From: Pseudomonas hygromyciniae
GTDB taxonomy: Bacteria > Pseudomonadota > Gammaproteobacteria > Pseudomonadales > Pseudomonadaceae
DNA: 64,000 nt
Assembly (NCBI RefSeq): GCF_016925675.1
Contig: NZ_CP070506.1
Span: 4,462,501 to 4,526,500 of the forward strand
Direction: 5' to 3'
In this document: positions 33,704-42,370 of the stretch, piece after piece
Position numbering within the stretch: the first letter of the stretch is position 1
Layout of the letters: each line of letters opens with the position of its first letter
Made by a program: the position numbers and the translations under genes
The notes under the pieces: model-generated
Database searches by the model: none
The model's input: the letters and a program-made list of their open reading frames with translations, nothing else
What the model was told of the DNA's origin: nothing

Positions 33704-33724
33704 GTAACCCTTGCAGTACAAAGA

Positions 33725-33747
33725 GCCCGGCGATTGCCGGGCTTTTT
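33725..33747 (+). terminator. Rho-independent terminator of sodB
   Basis: GCCCGGC-GATT-GCCGGGC is followed by TTTTT, 20 bases past the stop codon. Confidence 0.92.
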
Positions 33748-33833
33748 CATGCGTTCGATCTGGAACCCGATGTGTCGCTTATGCCACGTAGTGGATGAGG
33801 AATATCCCTCTCATCCCTGTCGGAGATTTCACA

Positions 33834-34052
33834 ATGTCTATGTCAGCACTCGCAGCACTTCCCGTGATTGGTGAACTGGCCAAAGCAGCTGCCGATATCA
33901 CCAAGTCGATCGCGCCCCTGATCCAGCCCTTCGCCGACGTTGCCGCAAAGACCCTGGGCGACACCCTGAAAAACACCAGCGATGAGCAAAGCAAGTCCAT
34001 AGATTTCGACACTGCGAAAAAAGAACAGAGCGTAACAATCACGTTCAGTTAA
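33834..34052 (+). CDS. Small hypothetical protein, 72 residues
   Basis: An ATG preceded by CGGAG opens a 72-codon frame. The N-terminal half (MSMSALAALPVIGELAKAA, then IAPLIQPFADVAAK) is an amphipathic, moderately hydrophobic helix; the C-terminal part is polar with several Asp, Lys and Ser. No signal peptide or family is recognised. The start is 17 bases after a small hairpin (GGATGAG 33793-33799, CTCATCC 33810-33816), and a strong 16-bp hairpin follows the stop. Being flanked by structured RNA suggests a short stable transcript. Confidence 0.55.
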   Translation: MSMSALAALPVIGELAKAAADITKSIAPLIQPFADVAAKTLGDTLKNTSDEQSKSIDFDTAKKEQSVTITFS

Positions 34053-34114
34053 GCCGTGAACCTGCGCACCTGACCCTCCAAACCCGCTCCTTCGCTAAAC
34101 ATCGCCCTCCCCCC

Positions 34115-34152
34115 GCTGGCGCGAGGCGGATACAAATCCGCCTCGCGCCAGC
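34115..34152. other. Perfect 16-bp hairpin of unknown role
   Basis: GCTGGCGCGAGGCGGA-TACAAA-TCCGCCTCGCGCCAGC has a fully paired 16-bp stem. It has no T-run and does not match the REP sequences of this window. It lies between the 72-residue ORF and the GGDEF/EAL gene and could be an mRNA 3'-end stabiliser, a factor-dependent terminator or part of a different repeat family. Confidence 0.6.
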
Positions 34153-34287
34153 GATGCTCGCCTCACCGGGAAACGCCCCGCGCGGCTTCAAAGCTGCAAC
34201 TGCTTCAATGTCCCTTTGACTGCCACCACGGGATTGCCAATACTCATGGCATATTGAGGCTACCCGAATGGAACAAGGAATAACCCT

Positions 34288-35712
34288 TTGAAGCTGGAAC
34301 TCAAAAACAGCTTGTCGGTGAAGTTGCTCCGGGTGGTGCTGTTATCGGCACTGATAGTGGGCGTTGCATTGAGCGTGGCGCAGATCGTCTTTGATGCCTA
34401 CAAGACGCGCCAGGCCGTAGCAGGCGATGCCCAGCGCATCCTCGACATGTTTCGCGACCCTTCGACCCAGGCCGTCTACAGCCTGGACCGGGAGATGGGC
34501 ATGCAGGTCATCGAGGGCCTGTTTCAGGATGATGCAGTGCGTATGGCCTCCATCGGCCATCCCAACGAACCGATGCTCGCCGAAAAGAGCCGGGAGCTGC
34601 AGCACTCCCCAAGCCGCTGGCTGACGGACGTGATTCTCGGCCAGGAACGCACCTTTACTACGCCATTGGTGGGGCGCGGGCCGTATAGCGAGTATTACGG
34701 CGACCTGAGCATCACCCTCGACACGGCCACTTATGGCCAGGGTTTTATCGTCAATTCGGTGATCATCTTTATCTCTGGGGTGCTGCGCGCCCTGGCCATG
34801 GGCCTGGTGTTGTACCTGGTCTATCACTGGCTGCTGACCAAGCCCCTGTCGCGGATCATCAGCCACCTCAGTTCAATCAACCCCGACCGGCCCAGCGAGC
34901 ACAAGATCCCCCAGCTCAAGGGCCACGAGAAAAATGAACTGGGGCTGTGGATCAACACCGCCAATCAGTTGCTGGCCTCTATCGAGCGCAACACTCACCT
35001 GCGTCATGAAGCAGAAAACAGCCTGCTGCGCATGGCCCAGTACGACTTCCTCACCGGCCTGCCCAACCGCCAGAAGCTGCAGGAGCAACTGGACAAGATC
35101 CTCATCGACGCCGGCCGCCGTCAACGCCGGGTCGCGGTGTTGTGCGTGGGGCTGGATGACTTCAAGAGCGTCAACGAGCAATACACCTACCAGGCCGGCG
35201 ACCAATTGCTGCTGGCCCTGGCCGACCGCCTGCGCGCCCACAGTGGCCGCCTCGGCGCCCTCGCCCGCCTGGGTGGCGACCAGTTCGCCCTGGTCCAGGC
35301 CGATATCGAGCAACCCTACGAAGCCGCCGAGCTGGCCCAAAGCATCCTCGATGACCTAGAGGCGGAGTTCGCCCTCGACCATGAGCAGATCCGCCTGCGC
35401 GCCACCATCGGTATCACCTTGTTTCCCGAAGACGGCGACAGCACCGAGAAGCTGCTGCAAAAGGCCGAGCAGACCATGACCCTGGCCAAGAGCCGCTCGC
35501 GCAATCGCTACCAGTTCTATATCGCCAGCGTCGACAGCGAGATGCGCCGGCGCCGCGAGCTGGAGAAAGACCTGCGCGAAGCCCTGGGCCGCGACCAGTT
35601 TCATTTGGTGTACCAACCGCAGATCAGCTATGTCGATCATCGCGTGGTCGGCGTCGAGGCGCTGATTCGCTGGCAACACGGTACAAACCGGGGACATCGT
35701 TTACATTTCTAA
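34288..35712 (+). pseudogene. GGDEF/EAL c-di-GMP signalling protein, 5' part (interrupted by IS481-type element)
   Basis: The intact gene would encode about 683 residues. A membrane span near residues 12-33 and one near 155-185 enclose a periplasmic sensor region, followed by a HAMP-like linker. A GGDEF domain has the active-site variant GGDQF (near residue 329), and an EAL domain begins with GVEALIRWQH. The insertion after codon 464 adds the tail TNRGHRLHF and a stop. TTG with AAGGA upstream is the likely start. The truncated product keeps sensor and GGDEF domains but loses nearly all of EAL. GGDQF suggests weak or no cyclase activity, so the native role was probably phosphodiesterase. Confidence 0.85.
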
Positions 35713-36956
35713 CCGGGGACATGGTTTACAGGTTAATACGCATGGTCAGGAGGTATCTGATCATGCCCTGGAACCAAGAGTCCCCCCATGAACCAACGAA
35801 TCAAACTGGTCGCTGACTGGCTTTCTGGCAACTACACGAAAACCCAGTTGGCACACCGATTCAATGTGAGTCGGCCTACCGTCGATAAATGGATTGCCCG
35901 GCATGACGGCGATTTGAAGTCGTTGTCCGAGCTCTCCCGACGACCTCATAACAGTCCAAACAAAACCGACGATGAGATCTTGGCCCGCGTGGTGGCCATG
36001 AAGGAAGCCCACGATAAATGGGGGCCGAAGAAGCTTCTCGAGCTATTGCGAATCGAGGATCCAACCATCACCTGGCCTGCCCCCAGCACGGCAGGGCAAT
36101 GGCTTGATCGGCTTGGATTGGTCAGCAAACGGCGCTTCAAGCGTCGACACGGCACTTCCCACGCCCCAATGCGAGAAGCCAACGAGCCCAACAAGACGTG
36201 GTGTGCTGACTACAAAGGGCAGTTCAAGATGCTTAACGGGCAGATGTGCTTTCCTTTGACCGTGACTGACCACGCATCGCGCCTGATTCTGGCGTGCAGG
36301 GCCCACCCCAAGATCATGACACAGCCTGTAAAACAGGCATTTGAGAGGCTTTTTCAGGAATACGGCATGCCGCAAGTCATTCGTTCTGACAACGGTGTTC
36401 CATTTGCCTCTCCTGGTCTGGCAAGAATGTCTACATTGGCGGTTTGGTGGATCCGTCTGGGCATCTACCCCGAGCGAATCATGCCTGGAAGACCCGCGCA
36501 GAACGGTCGCCACGAGCGAATGCACCGCAGCTTGAAATTCGAGTTGCCTTTAGGACGCGACTTGCTTGAGCAACAGCTGTTGCTGGAGCATTTCAGGAAT
36601 GAATTCAATTATATACGACCACACGAAGCGCTCGGCATGAAACGTCCGGGAGAGTTGTATGTGCCATCTACTCGGCCTTACCCCGGATGCTTACCCGCCG
36701 TGGAATATCCGGCAGACATGCAGGTTCGAAGTGTCAGACAGGACGGCTCTATCTTGTGGAAGAACAAGCTGATATTTGTCAGCGAGGCTTTATCTGGAGA
36801 ACGGATAGGGCTTAAAGAGGCTGAAGAGGATGTTTGGGATCTGTACCTATGTGACTATCCCTTAGGCAGACTTGGACGCGGCAAGAGCCGCATCCAAGCT
36901 TCAAATGTGTAAACGATGTCCCCGGTTTCAGATGTAAAGGATGTCTACGGTTCTAC
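35680..36956 (+). mobile_element. IS481-family insertion sequence in the GGDEF/EAL gene
   Basis: The 1,277-bp element is bounded by a 4-bp direct repeat ACAC (35676-35679 and 36957-36960). Removing the element and one copy restores the EAL reading frame (RWQH-PEHG). Each end carries two tandem copies of an about 25-bp repeat related to AACCGGGGACATCGTTTACA, inverted with respect to the other end, the usual transposase-binding arrangement for this group. Confidence 0.88.
35788..36912 (+). CDS. IS481-family transposase
   Basis: The 374-residue DDE transposase has an N-terminal helix-turn-helix (KTQLAHRFNVSRPTVDKWIARH), a second HTH region (WPAPSTAGQWLDRLGL) and the integrase core. Its catalytic residues lie in TWCADYKGQF (Asp), QVIRSDNGVPF (Asp) and NGRHERMHRSLKFE (Glu). 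The frame is intact. It moves the surrounding element by cut-and-paste or copy-out chemistry typical of the IS3/IS481 group. The ATG is preceded by AGAGTCCCCCC, with no strong ribosome-binding site. Confidence 0.92.
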   Translation: MNQRIKLVADWLSGNYTKTQLAHRFNVSRPTVDKWIARHDGDLKSLSELSRRPHNSPNKTDDEILARVVAMKEAHDKWGPKKLLELLRIEDPTITWPAPSTAGQWLDRLGLVSKRRFKRRHGTSHAPMREANEPNKTWCADYKGQFKMLNGQMCFPLTVTDHASRLILACRAHPKIMTQPVKQAFERLFQEYGMPQVIRSDNGVPFASPGLARMSTLAVWWIRLGIYPERIMPGRPAQNGRHERMHRSLKFELPLGRDLLEQQLLLEHFRNEFNYIRPHEALGMKRPGELYVPSTRPYPGCLPAVEYPADMQVRSVRQDGSILWKNKLIFVSEALSGERIGLKEAEEDVWDLYLCDYPLGRLGRGKSRIQASNV

Positions 36957-36960
36957 ACAC

Positions 36961-37620
36961 CCGGAACATGGCCTGGTGCCACCGGACCTGTTTATCCCGC
37001 TGGCGGAACAGAACGGCACCATCATCCCCATTGGCGAGTGGGTGCTGGACCAGGCCTGCCGGCAATTGCGCGAATGGCATGACCAGGGTTTTACCGAGCT
37101 GCGCATGGCGGTCAATCTGTCCACGGTGCAACTGCACCACGCCGAGCTGCCACGGGTGGTCAACAACCTGTTGCAGATCTATCGCCTGCCGCCGCGCAGC
37201 CTCGAGCTGGAAGTGACCGAGACCGGCCTGATGGAAGACATCAGCACCGCCGCCCAGCACTTGCTGAGCCTGCGCCGCTCCGGCGCGCTGATTGCCATTG
37301 ACGACTTCGGTACCGGCTACTCGTCGCTGAGTTACCTGAAAAGCCTGCCCCTGGACAAAATCAAGATCGACAAAAGCTTTGTCCAGGATCTGCTGGACGA
37401 CGATGACGATGCCACCATCGTGCGGGCGATCATCCAACTGGGCAAAAGCCTGGGCATGCAGGTTATCGCCGAAGGCGTGGAGACGCCCGAGCAAGAAGCC
37501 TACATCATCAGCGAAGGCTGCCACGAAGGTCAGGGCTATCACTACAGCAAACCCCTGCCGGCCCGTGAGCTGGTGGCCTATCTCAAACAGGCCGAGCGCA
37601 ACAACGCGGCGATCTTATAG
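36961..37620 (+). pseudogene. GGDEF/EAL protein, 3' part (EAL domain)
   Basis: This piece continues the EAL phosphodiesterase domain right after the insertion: PEHGLVPPDLFIPLAEQ, MAVNLS, LELEVTE, AIDDFGTGYSSLSYLKSLPL, KIKIDKSF, AEGVET and HEGQGYHYSKPL. All metal- and c-di-GMP-binding residues are intact, so the gene was functional before the element entered. A frame with an ATG inside the IS end (36916) runs through it, so a separate product is imaginable but would lack the first EAL strand. Confidence 0.85.
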
Positions 37621-37699
37621 CGCCATGCTGGCCACCCAGGGCAAAGCCTTGGGCAGCCAGGGCGCGAATGTGAAACTTTTACTGCGTTAACCCTTTACA

Positions 37700-37718
37700 G
37701 AAAATGCAAATCTTTCGC
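37700..37718 (+). promoter_or_regulatory. Possible Fur box upstream of the imelysin gene
   Basis: GAAAATGCAAATCTTTCGC matches the 19-bp Fur consensus at 13 positions by my count, and an overlapping palindrome AATGC-N9-GCATT strengthens the symmetry. Imelysins are frequently iron-regulated. It lies about 65 bases before the start codon. Confidence 0.4.
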
Positions 37719-37781
37719 ATTATGTCGTAGTTTTGCGCGCTGCATTGCGCCCCGATCAACTACCGAAGCAGGATGTTCGCC

Positions 37782-39125
37782 ATGATTCGTATGCCCCTGG
37801 CCACCGCCAGTCTGCTGGCCATCGCTATTTCTCTCGCCGGCTGCGGCGAGGGCAAAGACAAGGCCACCGCTCCCCAGGCGCCAACGCCAGCTGCCAGCGC
37901 TACCGCTCCAGCGGCCGCCGCTAACGCCGGCCAGGTTGACGAGGCAGCCGCCAAGGCAGTCGTCGCGCATTACGCAGACATCGTGTTCGCGGTGTACAGC
38001 GACGCCGAGTCCACTGCAAAAACCCTGCAGACCGCCATCGACACATTCCTTGCCAACCCCAACGACGAAACCCTGAAGGCTGCACGTACCGCCTGGATCG
38101 CCGCACGCGTACCGTACCTGCAGAGTGAAGTGTTCCGTTTTGGCAACACCATCATTGATGACTGGGAAGGTCAGGTGAACGCCTGGCCGCTGGACGAAGG
38201 CCTGATCGACTATGTCGACAAATCCTACGAACACGCCCTCGGCAACCCGGGCGCCACTGCCAATATCATCGCCAACACCCAGATCCAGGTCGGCGAAGAC
38301 AAGATCGACGTCAAGGAAATCACCCCGGAGAAACTCGCCAGCCTCAATGAGCTGGGCGGCTCCGAAGCCAACGTCGCTACCGGCTACCACGCCATCGAAT
38401 TCCTGCTGTGGGGCCAGGACCTGAACGGCACCGGCCCTGGCGCCGGCAACCGTCCAGCGTCGGACTACCTGCAAGGCGAAGGCGCCACCGGCGGCCATAA
38501 CGAGCGTCGCCGCACTTACCTGCGCGCCGTGACCCAACTGCTGGTCAGCGACCTCGAAGAAATGGTCGGCAACTGGAAACCCAACGTCGAAGACAACTAC
38601 CGCGCCACCCTGGAAGCCGAACCTGGCACCGACGGCCTGCGCAAGATGCTGTTCGGCATGGGCAGCCTGTCCCTGGGTGAACTGGCGGGCGAGCGGATGA
38701 AAGTGTCCCTGGAAGCCAACTCGCCGGAAGACGAGCACGACTGCTTCAGCGACAACACACACTACTCGCACTTCTACGACGCCAAGGGCATCCGCAACGT
38801 CTACCTGGGCGAGTACACCCGCACCGACGGCACCAAGCTGACCGGCGCCAGCCTGTCGTCCCTGGTGGCCAAGGTTGATCCGGCTGCCGATGAAGCCCTC
38901 AAGGCCGACCTGGCTGCTACCGAAGCGAAGATCCAGGTCATTGTCGACCACGCCAACAAGGGTGAGCACTACGACCAACTGATCGCCGCCGGCAACACCG
39001 CGGGCAACCAGATCGTGCGCGACGCCATCGCCGCCCTGGTCAAGCAGACCGGTTCGATCGAGCAAGCAGCTGGCAAGCTGGGCATCGGTGACCTGAACCC
39101 GGATACCGCTGATCACGAGTTCTGA
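37782..39125 (+). CDS. Imelysin-family (peptidase M75-like) lipoprotein
   Basis: The 447-residue product has a lipoprotein signal peptide (MIRMPLATASLLAIAISLAG with Cys21 in LAGC) and an Ala/Pro/Thr-rich linker. The imelysin domain follows with the GxHxxE-type motif GYHAIEFLLWG and the internal four-helix duplication. Imelysins such as Pseudomonas IcmP and EfeO-like proteins are associated with iron uptake, and protease activity is doubtful. The start was taken at the ATG with AGGA eight bases upstream. The gene is monocistronic: its terminator, now split by an insertion element, lies 20 bases after the stop. Confidence 0.9.
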   Translation: MIRMPLATASLLAIAISLAGCGEGKDKATAPQAPTPAASATAPAAAANAGQVDEAAAKAVVAHYADIVFAVYSDAESTAKTLQTAIDTFLANPNDETLKAARTAWIAARVPYLQSEVFRFGNTIIDDWEGQVNAWPLDEGLIDYVDKSYEHALGNPGATANIIANTQIQVGEDKIDVKEITPEKLASLNELGGSEANVATGYHAIEFLLWGQDLNGTGPGAGNRPASDYLQGEGATGGHNERRRTYLRAVTQLLVSDLEEMVGNWKPNVEDNYRATLEAEPGTDGLRKMLFGMGSLSLGELAGERMKVSLEANSPEDEHDCFSDNTHYSHFYDAKGIRNVYLGEYTRTDGTKLTGASLSSLVAKVDPAADEALKADLAATEAKIQVIVDHANKGEHYDQLIAAGNTAGNQIVRDAIAALVKQTGSIEQAAGKLGIGDLNPDTADHEF

Positions 39126-39144
39126 TCCGCGCGGTTTGAATGAG

Positions 39145-39154
39145 GCGGCCTTCG
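39145..39154 (+). terminator. Left half of the imelysin terminator, split by the IS1182-type element
   Basis: GGCGGCC-TTC ends at the element; G-GGTCGCC followed by six T stands at 40759-40772 after a repeated TTC. Rejoined, it is a hairpin with a TTCG tetraloop and T-run. The insertion has disrupted it. Confidence 0.75.
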
Positions 39155-40755
39155 CAGACTGTGTGAAAACCTAGCAATCTGCTGGCAGGTTAAAGAAAAT
39201 GCCCGTATCGCAAGATACGGGCATTTTGCTTATGCGCTATATCCAAGGTGAAGACCGCTCCCAGAGCGCGCTGTTTCCACTTTCGCTGGACGAACTTATC
39301 CCCGATGACCATCTGGTTCGGGTGATCGAGGCCTACATTTCCCTGCTGGACCTTGAGCAGTTGGGTTTCGACAAAGCCAGACCCAAGGCCACGGGACGCC
39401 CTTCATACGATCCTGCCGATCTGCTCAAACTCTACTTGTACGGCTATTTCCAGCGTATTCGCTCGTCGCGACGACTCGAGGCCGAGTGTCAGCGCAACGT
39501 TGAAGTCATGTGGCTGCTGGGCCGACTGGCCCCCTGACTTCAAAACCATCGCTGATTTTCGCCGCGACAACAGTGCGGCGTTCAGCGCCACCTGCCGCGC
39601 CTTTGTTCAGTTTTGCCGACACGCGGGCCTGATTGCTGGCGAGCTGGTGGCCATCGATGGCAGCAAGTTTCAGGCAGTGGCTTCGAATCGAAAGCACATG
39701 ACGCCGAAAAAGCTCAAACACCAGGAAGCGGCGCTCGAGAAGCGCATTGCACGCTATTTGGCGCAGCTCGATGAGGCGGATCATGGCGAGGAAGGGGAGT
39801 CCATTGACCGCTCAGCGGTGCAGGCGGCGCTTCGGGAGTTGCAGGTAAAAAGGCCAATAACCAGACCTGCCAGGTGCTAATGGAAGCTCAAGGTCTGGTT
39901 CAACACATTGTGGGCGAGTCCGATGCGCAAAAAATGCGTACGCCTTCTGGCAAGTTCGTGGCGTACAACATCCAAAGCGCCGTGGACGCTGAACACTGTC
40001 TGATTCTGCACTATGAGGTGACTCAAGATGGCGCAGATCGGCAGCAGCTTGAGCCGATGGCAAAAGCCGCTAAAGCCCAATTACAGCAATCGCAATTAAG
40101 CGTCACTGCCGACGCCGGCTACTCCAATGGCGAACAGTTTCAGGCCTGTGAAGACGCCAGTATCACGCCGTTCGTGCCCCCTAATCGGTCAGTCAACAAT
40201 CAAGGTGGCGGTACTGAGTTTTTCGATCGCACGGACTTCAAATACGAAGAGCAAAGCGACGCTTATCAATGCCCTACCGGCAAGATGCTAACGCTCAAGC
40301 AGATGAGCAAGGGCGACCGGATTTATCAGGCGACTATCGCCGATTGCAGCGTTTGCCCGTTAAAAAGCCGCTGCACCAAAGCGAGCCGCCGTTATCTCAC
40401 ACGCCATGCTCATGAAGCCGCTTTTGAACGGATGAAGCTGCGAATGCAGGCCCACCCCGAGATGATGGTCAGCCGACGATCCATCGTCGAACACCCCTTC
40501 GGCAATCTCAAGCAATGGCTATTTGGCAATGGCCGGTTCTTGCTGCGACAACTGAAAGGCGCCAGAGCCGAAATGGCACTGGCAGTGCAGGCCTATAACC
40601 TGAAAAGAGCGATCAAGGTGATGGGCGCCCATCAGTTGATGGCATTGATGGGCTGAAAGGCCCTTTTTTCGTTCCGCCTGTTAGAAAAACAAATGCCCCG
40701 ACAAGTCGGGGCATTTGTTTTTGACATTGGCAGGTTGTGTTTTCACACAGTCTGC
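39155..40755 (+). mobile_element. IS1182-type insertion sequence
   Basis: The 1,601-bp element has perfect 17-bp terminal inverted repeats GCAGACTGTGTGAAAAC. It is flanked by TTC on both sides, probably the 3-bp target duplication. Near each end lies a strong hairpin: ATGCCCGTATC/GATACGGGCAT (39201-39226) before the transposase start and GCCCCGACTTGTCGGGGC with a T-run (about 40694-40720) after its end. These insulate the element against outside transcription. Confidence 0.85.
39232..40656 (+). pseudogene. IS1182-family transposase with two compensating frameshifts
   Basis: The first frame gives MRYIQGEDRSQSALFPLSLD to LGRLAP and stops at CCC-TGA (39533-39538). The +1 frame continues DFKTIADFRRDNSAAF to LRELQ. 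A -1 change at the A-run of GTAAAAAGG (near 39846) returns to the first frame, which runs to the end with HPFGNLKQWLFGNGRFL. Together they make a full IS1182 transposase with its N-terminal DDE start IDGSKFQA and the cysteine cluster PTGK...CSVCPLKSRC. Either both are mutations or reading errors, or the shifty CCC-TGA and A-run allow some recoding. Confidence 0.75.
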
Positions 40756-40794
40756 TTCGGGTCGCCTTTTTTGTATTAACCCAAACAAACCCCA

Positions 40795-40822
40795 TGTGGG
40801 AGCTGGCTTGCCAGCTCCCACA
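40795..40822. repeat. Single REP palindrome
   Basis: TGTGGGAGCTGGC-TT-GCCAGCTCCCACA is a perfect 13-bp-arm palindrome in the trkH upstream region. Confidence 0.85.
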
Positions 40823-40915
40823 CAAGCCAGGCCCCACATCAGATCCATACCCCCGGTTTACAAGCCCTGCGCCGTAGGTAGAATGGCGCCTCCAACTGTT
40901 ACCCGAGCGCAATTG

Positions 40916-42370
40916 ATGGCAATGCCGACCCTGCGAATCATTGGTTTCATCATCGGCATCTTCCTGATTACCCTCGCGGTCGCCATGGTCGTGCCCATGG
41001 CCACCCTGATGTTTTTCGACCGTACCAGCGACCTGCCATCCTTTCTCTGGGCAAGCATGATCACCTTTATCGCTGGCCTGGCCCTGGTGATTCCCGGTCG
41101 CCCGGAACAAGTCCAACTGCGCCCCAGGGACATGTACCTGCTGACCGTCAGCAGTTGGGTGGTGGTGTGTATCTTTGCCGCGCTGCCGTTCTTGCTGACC
41201 CAACACATCAGCTATACCGACTCGTTCTTTGAAAGCATGTCCGGCATCACCGCTACTGGCGCCACCGTGCTCAGTGGGCTGGACACCATGTCACCGGGCA
41301 TCCTGATGTGGCGCTCGATGCTGCACTGGCTCGGCGGTATCGGTTTTATCGGCATGGCGGTGGCGATCCTGCCGCTGCTGCGCATCGGTGGCATGCGCCT
41401 GTTCCAGACCGAATCCTCGGACCGCTCCGAGAAGGTCATGCCGCGCTCGCATATGGTGGCGCGCCTGATCGTGGCGGCCTATGTCGGCATCACCATCCTC
41501 GGCACCCTGGGCTTCTGGTGGGCCGGCATGGGCCTGTTCGACTCGATCAACCACGCGATGTCAGCCATTTCCACCGGCGGTTTCTCCACCTCCGACGAGT
41601 CATTGGCGCACTGGAAACAGCCCGCAGTGCATTGGGTCGCGATAGTCGTGATGATCATGGGCAGCCTGCCGTTTGCCTTGTATGTCGCCACCTTGCGCGG
41701 CAACCGCAAGGCGCTGATCAAGGACCAGCAGGTACAGGGCCTGTTGGGGATGCTGCTGGTGACCTGGATCGTGCTAGGCACCTGGTACTGGTGGACCACC
41801 AACCTGCACTGGCTGGATGCGCTGCGCCATGTGGCGCTGAACGTCACGTCCGTGGTGACCACCACCGGTTTCGCACTGGGAGACTACAGCCTGTGGGGCA
41901 ATTTCTCGCTGATGCTGTTCTTCTACCTGGGATTTGTCGGCGGTTGCTCGGGCTCCACCGCTGGCGGGATCAAGATCTTCCGCTTTCAGGTCGCCTATAT
42001 CCTGCTCAAGGCCAACTTGAACCAACTGATTCACCCAAGAGCGGTGATCAAACAGAAATACAACGGCCACCGCCTGGACGAAGAAATCGTGCGGTCGATC
42101 CTGACGTTCTCGTTCTTCTTTGCCATCACCATCTGCATGATCGCCCTGGCCCTCTCGTTGCTGGGCGTGGATTGGATGACCGCCTTGACCGGCGCCGCCA
42201 GCACCGTCTCCGGCGTAGGCCCGGGGCTGGGCGAAACCATCGGCCCGGCCGGTAACTTCGCCACGCTGCCGGACGCCGCCAAATGGATCCTGTCCCTGGG
42301 CATGCTGCTGGGCCGGCTGGAGATCATTACGGTGTTTGTGCTGTGTATTCCGGCGTTCTGGCGGCACTGA
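40916..42370 (+). CDS. trkH: Trk potassium uptake protein TrkH
   Basis: The 484-residue inner-membrane protein is the ion-conducting part of the Trk system, working with cytoplasmic TrkA. The four pore-loop repeats are visible: SGITATGATVL, SAISTGGFSTSDES, TSVVTTTGFALGDY and GAASTVSGVGPGLGE, with the selectivity glycines. GGCSGSTAGGIKIFRF is the conserved loop of the family. The start MAMPTLRIIGFIIGIF matches family length; upstream in-frame codons run through a REP sequence and are not coding. Its last 44 bases overlap the end of the convergent AraC gene. Confidence 0.95.
   Translation: MAMPTLRIIGFIIGIFLITLAVAMVVPMATLMFFDRTSDLPSFLWASMITFIAGLALVIPGRPEQVQLRPRDMYLLTVSSWVVVCIFAALPFLLTQHISYTDSFFESMSGITATGATVLSGLDTMSPGILMWRSMLHWLGGIGFIGMAVAILPLLRIGGMRLFQTESSDRSEKVMPRSHMVARLIVAAYVGITILGTLGFWWAGMGLFDSINHAMSAISTGGFSTSDESLAHWKQPAVHWVAIVVMIMGSLPFALYVATLRGNRKALIKDQQVQGLLGMLLVTWIVLGTWYWWTTNLHWLDALRHVALNVTSVVTTTGFALGDYSLWGNFSLMLFFYLGFVGGCSGSTAGGIKIFRFQVAYILLKANLNQLIHPRAVIKQKYNGHRLDEEIVRSILTFSFFFAITICMIALALSLLGVDWMTALTGAASTVSGVGPGLGETIGPAGNFATLPDAAKWILSLGMLLGRLEIITVFVLCIPAFWRH

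Noticed and set aside
37695..39116. A 473-codon minus-strand frame opposite the imelysin gene
   Set aside because: Composition is that of an antisense shadow; the imelysin gene has lipobox, family motif and ribosome-binding site.
37782..40772. Imelysin operon cut off by the IS1182-type element
   Set aside because: The flanks rejoin to a terminator directly after the imelysin gene, so the gene was already monocistronic.
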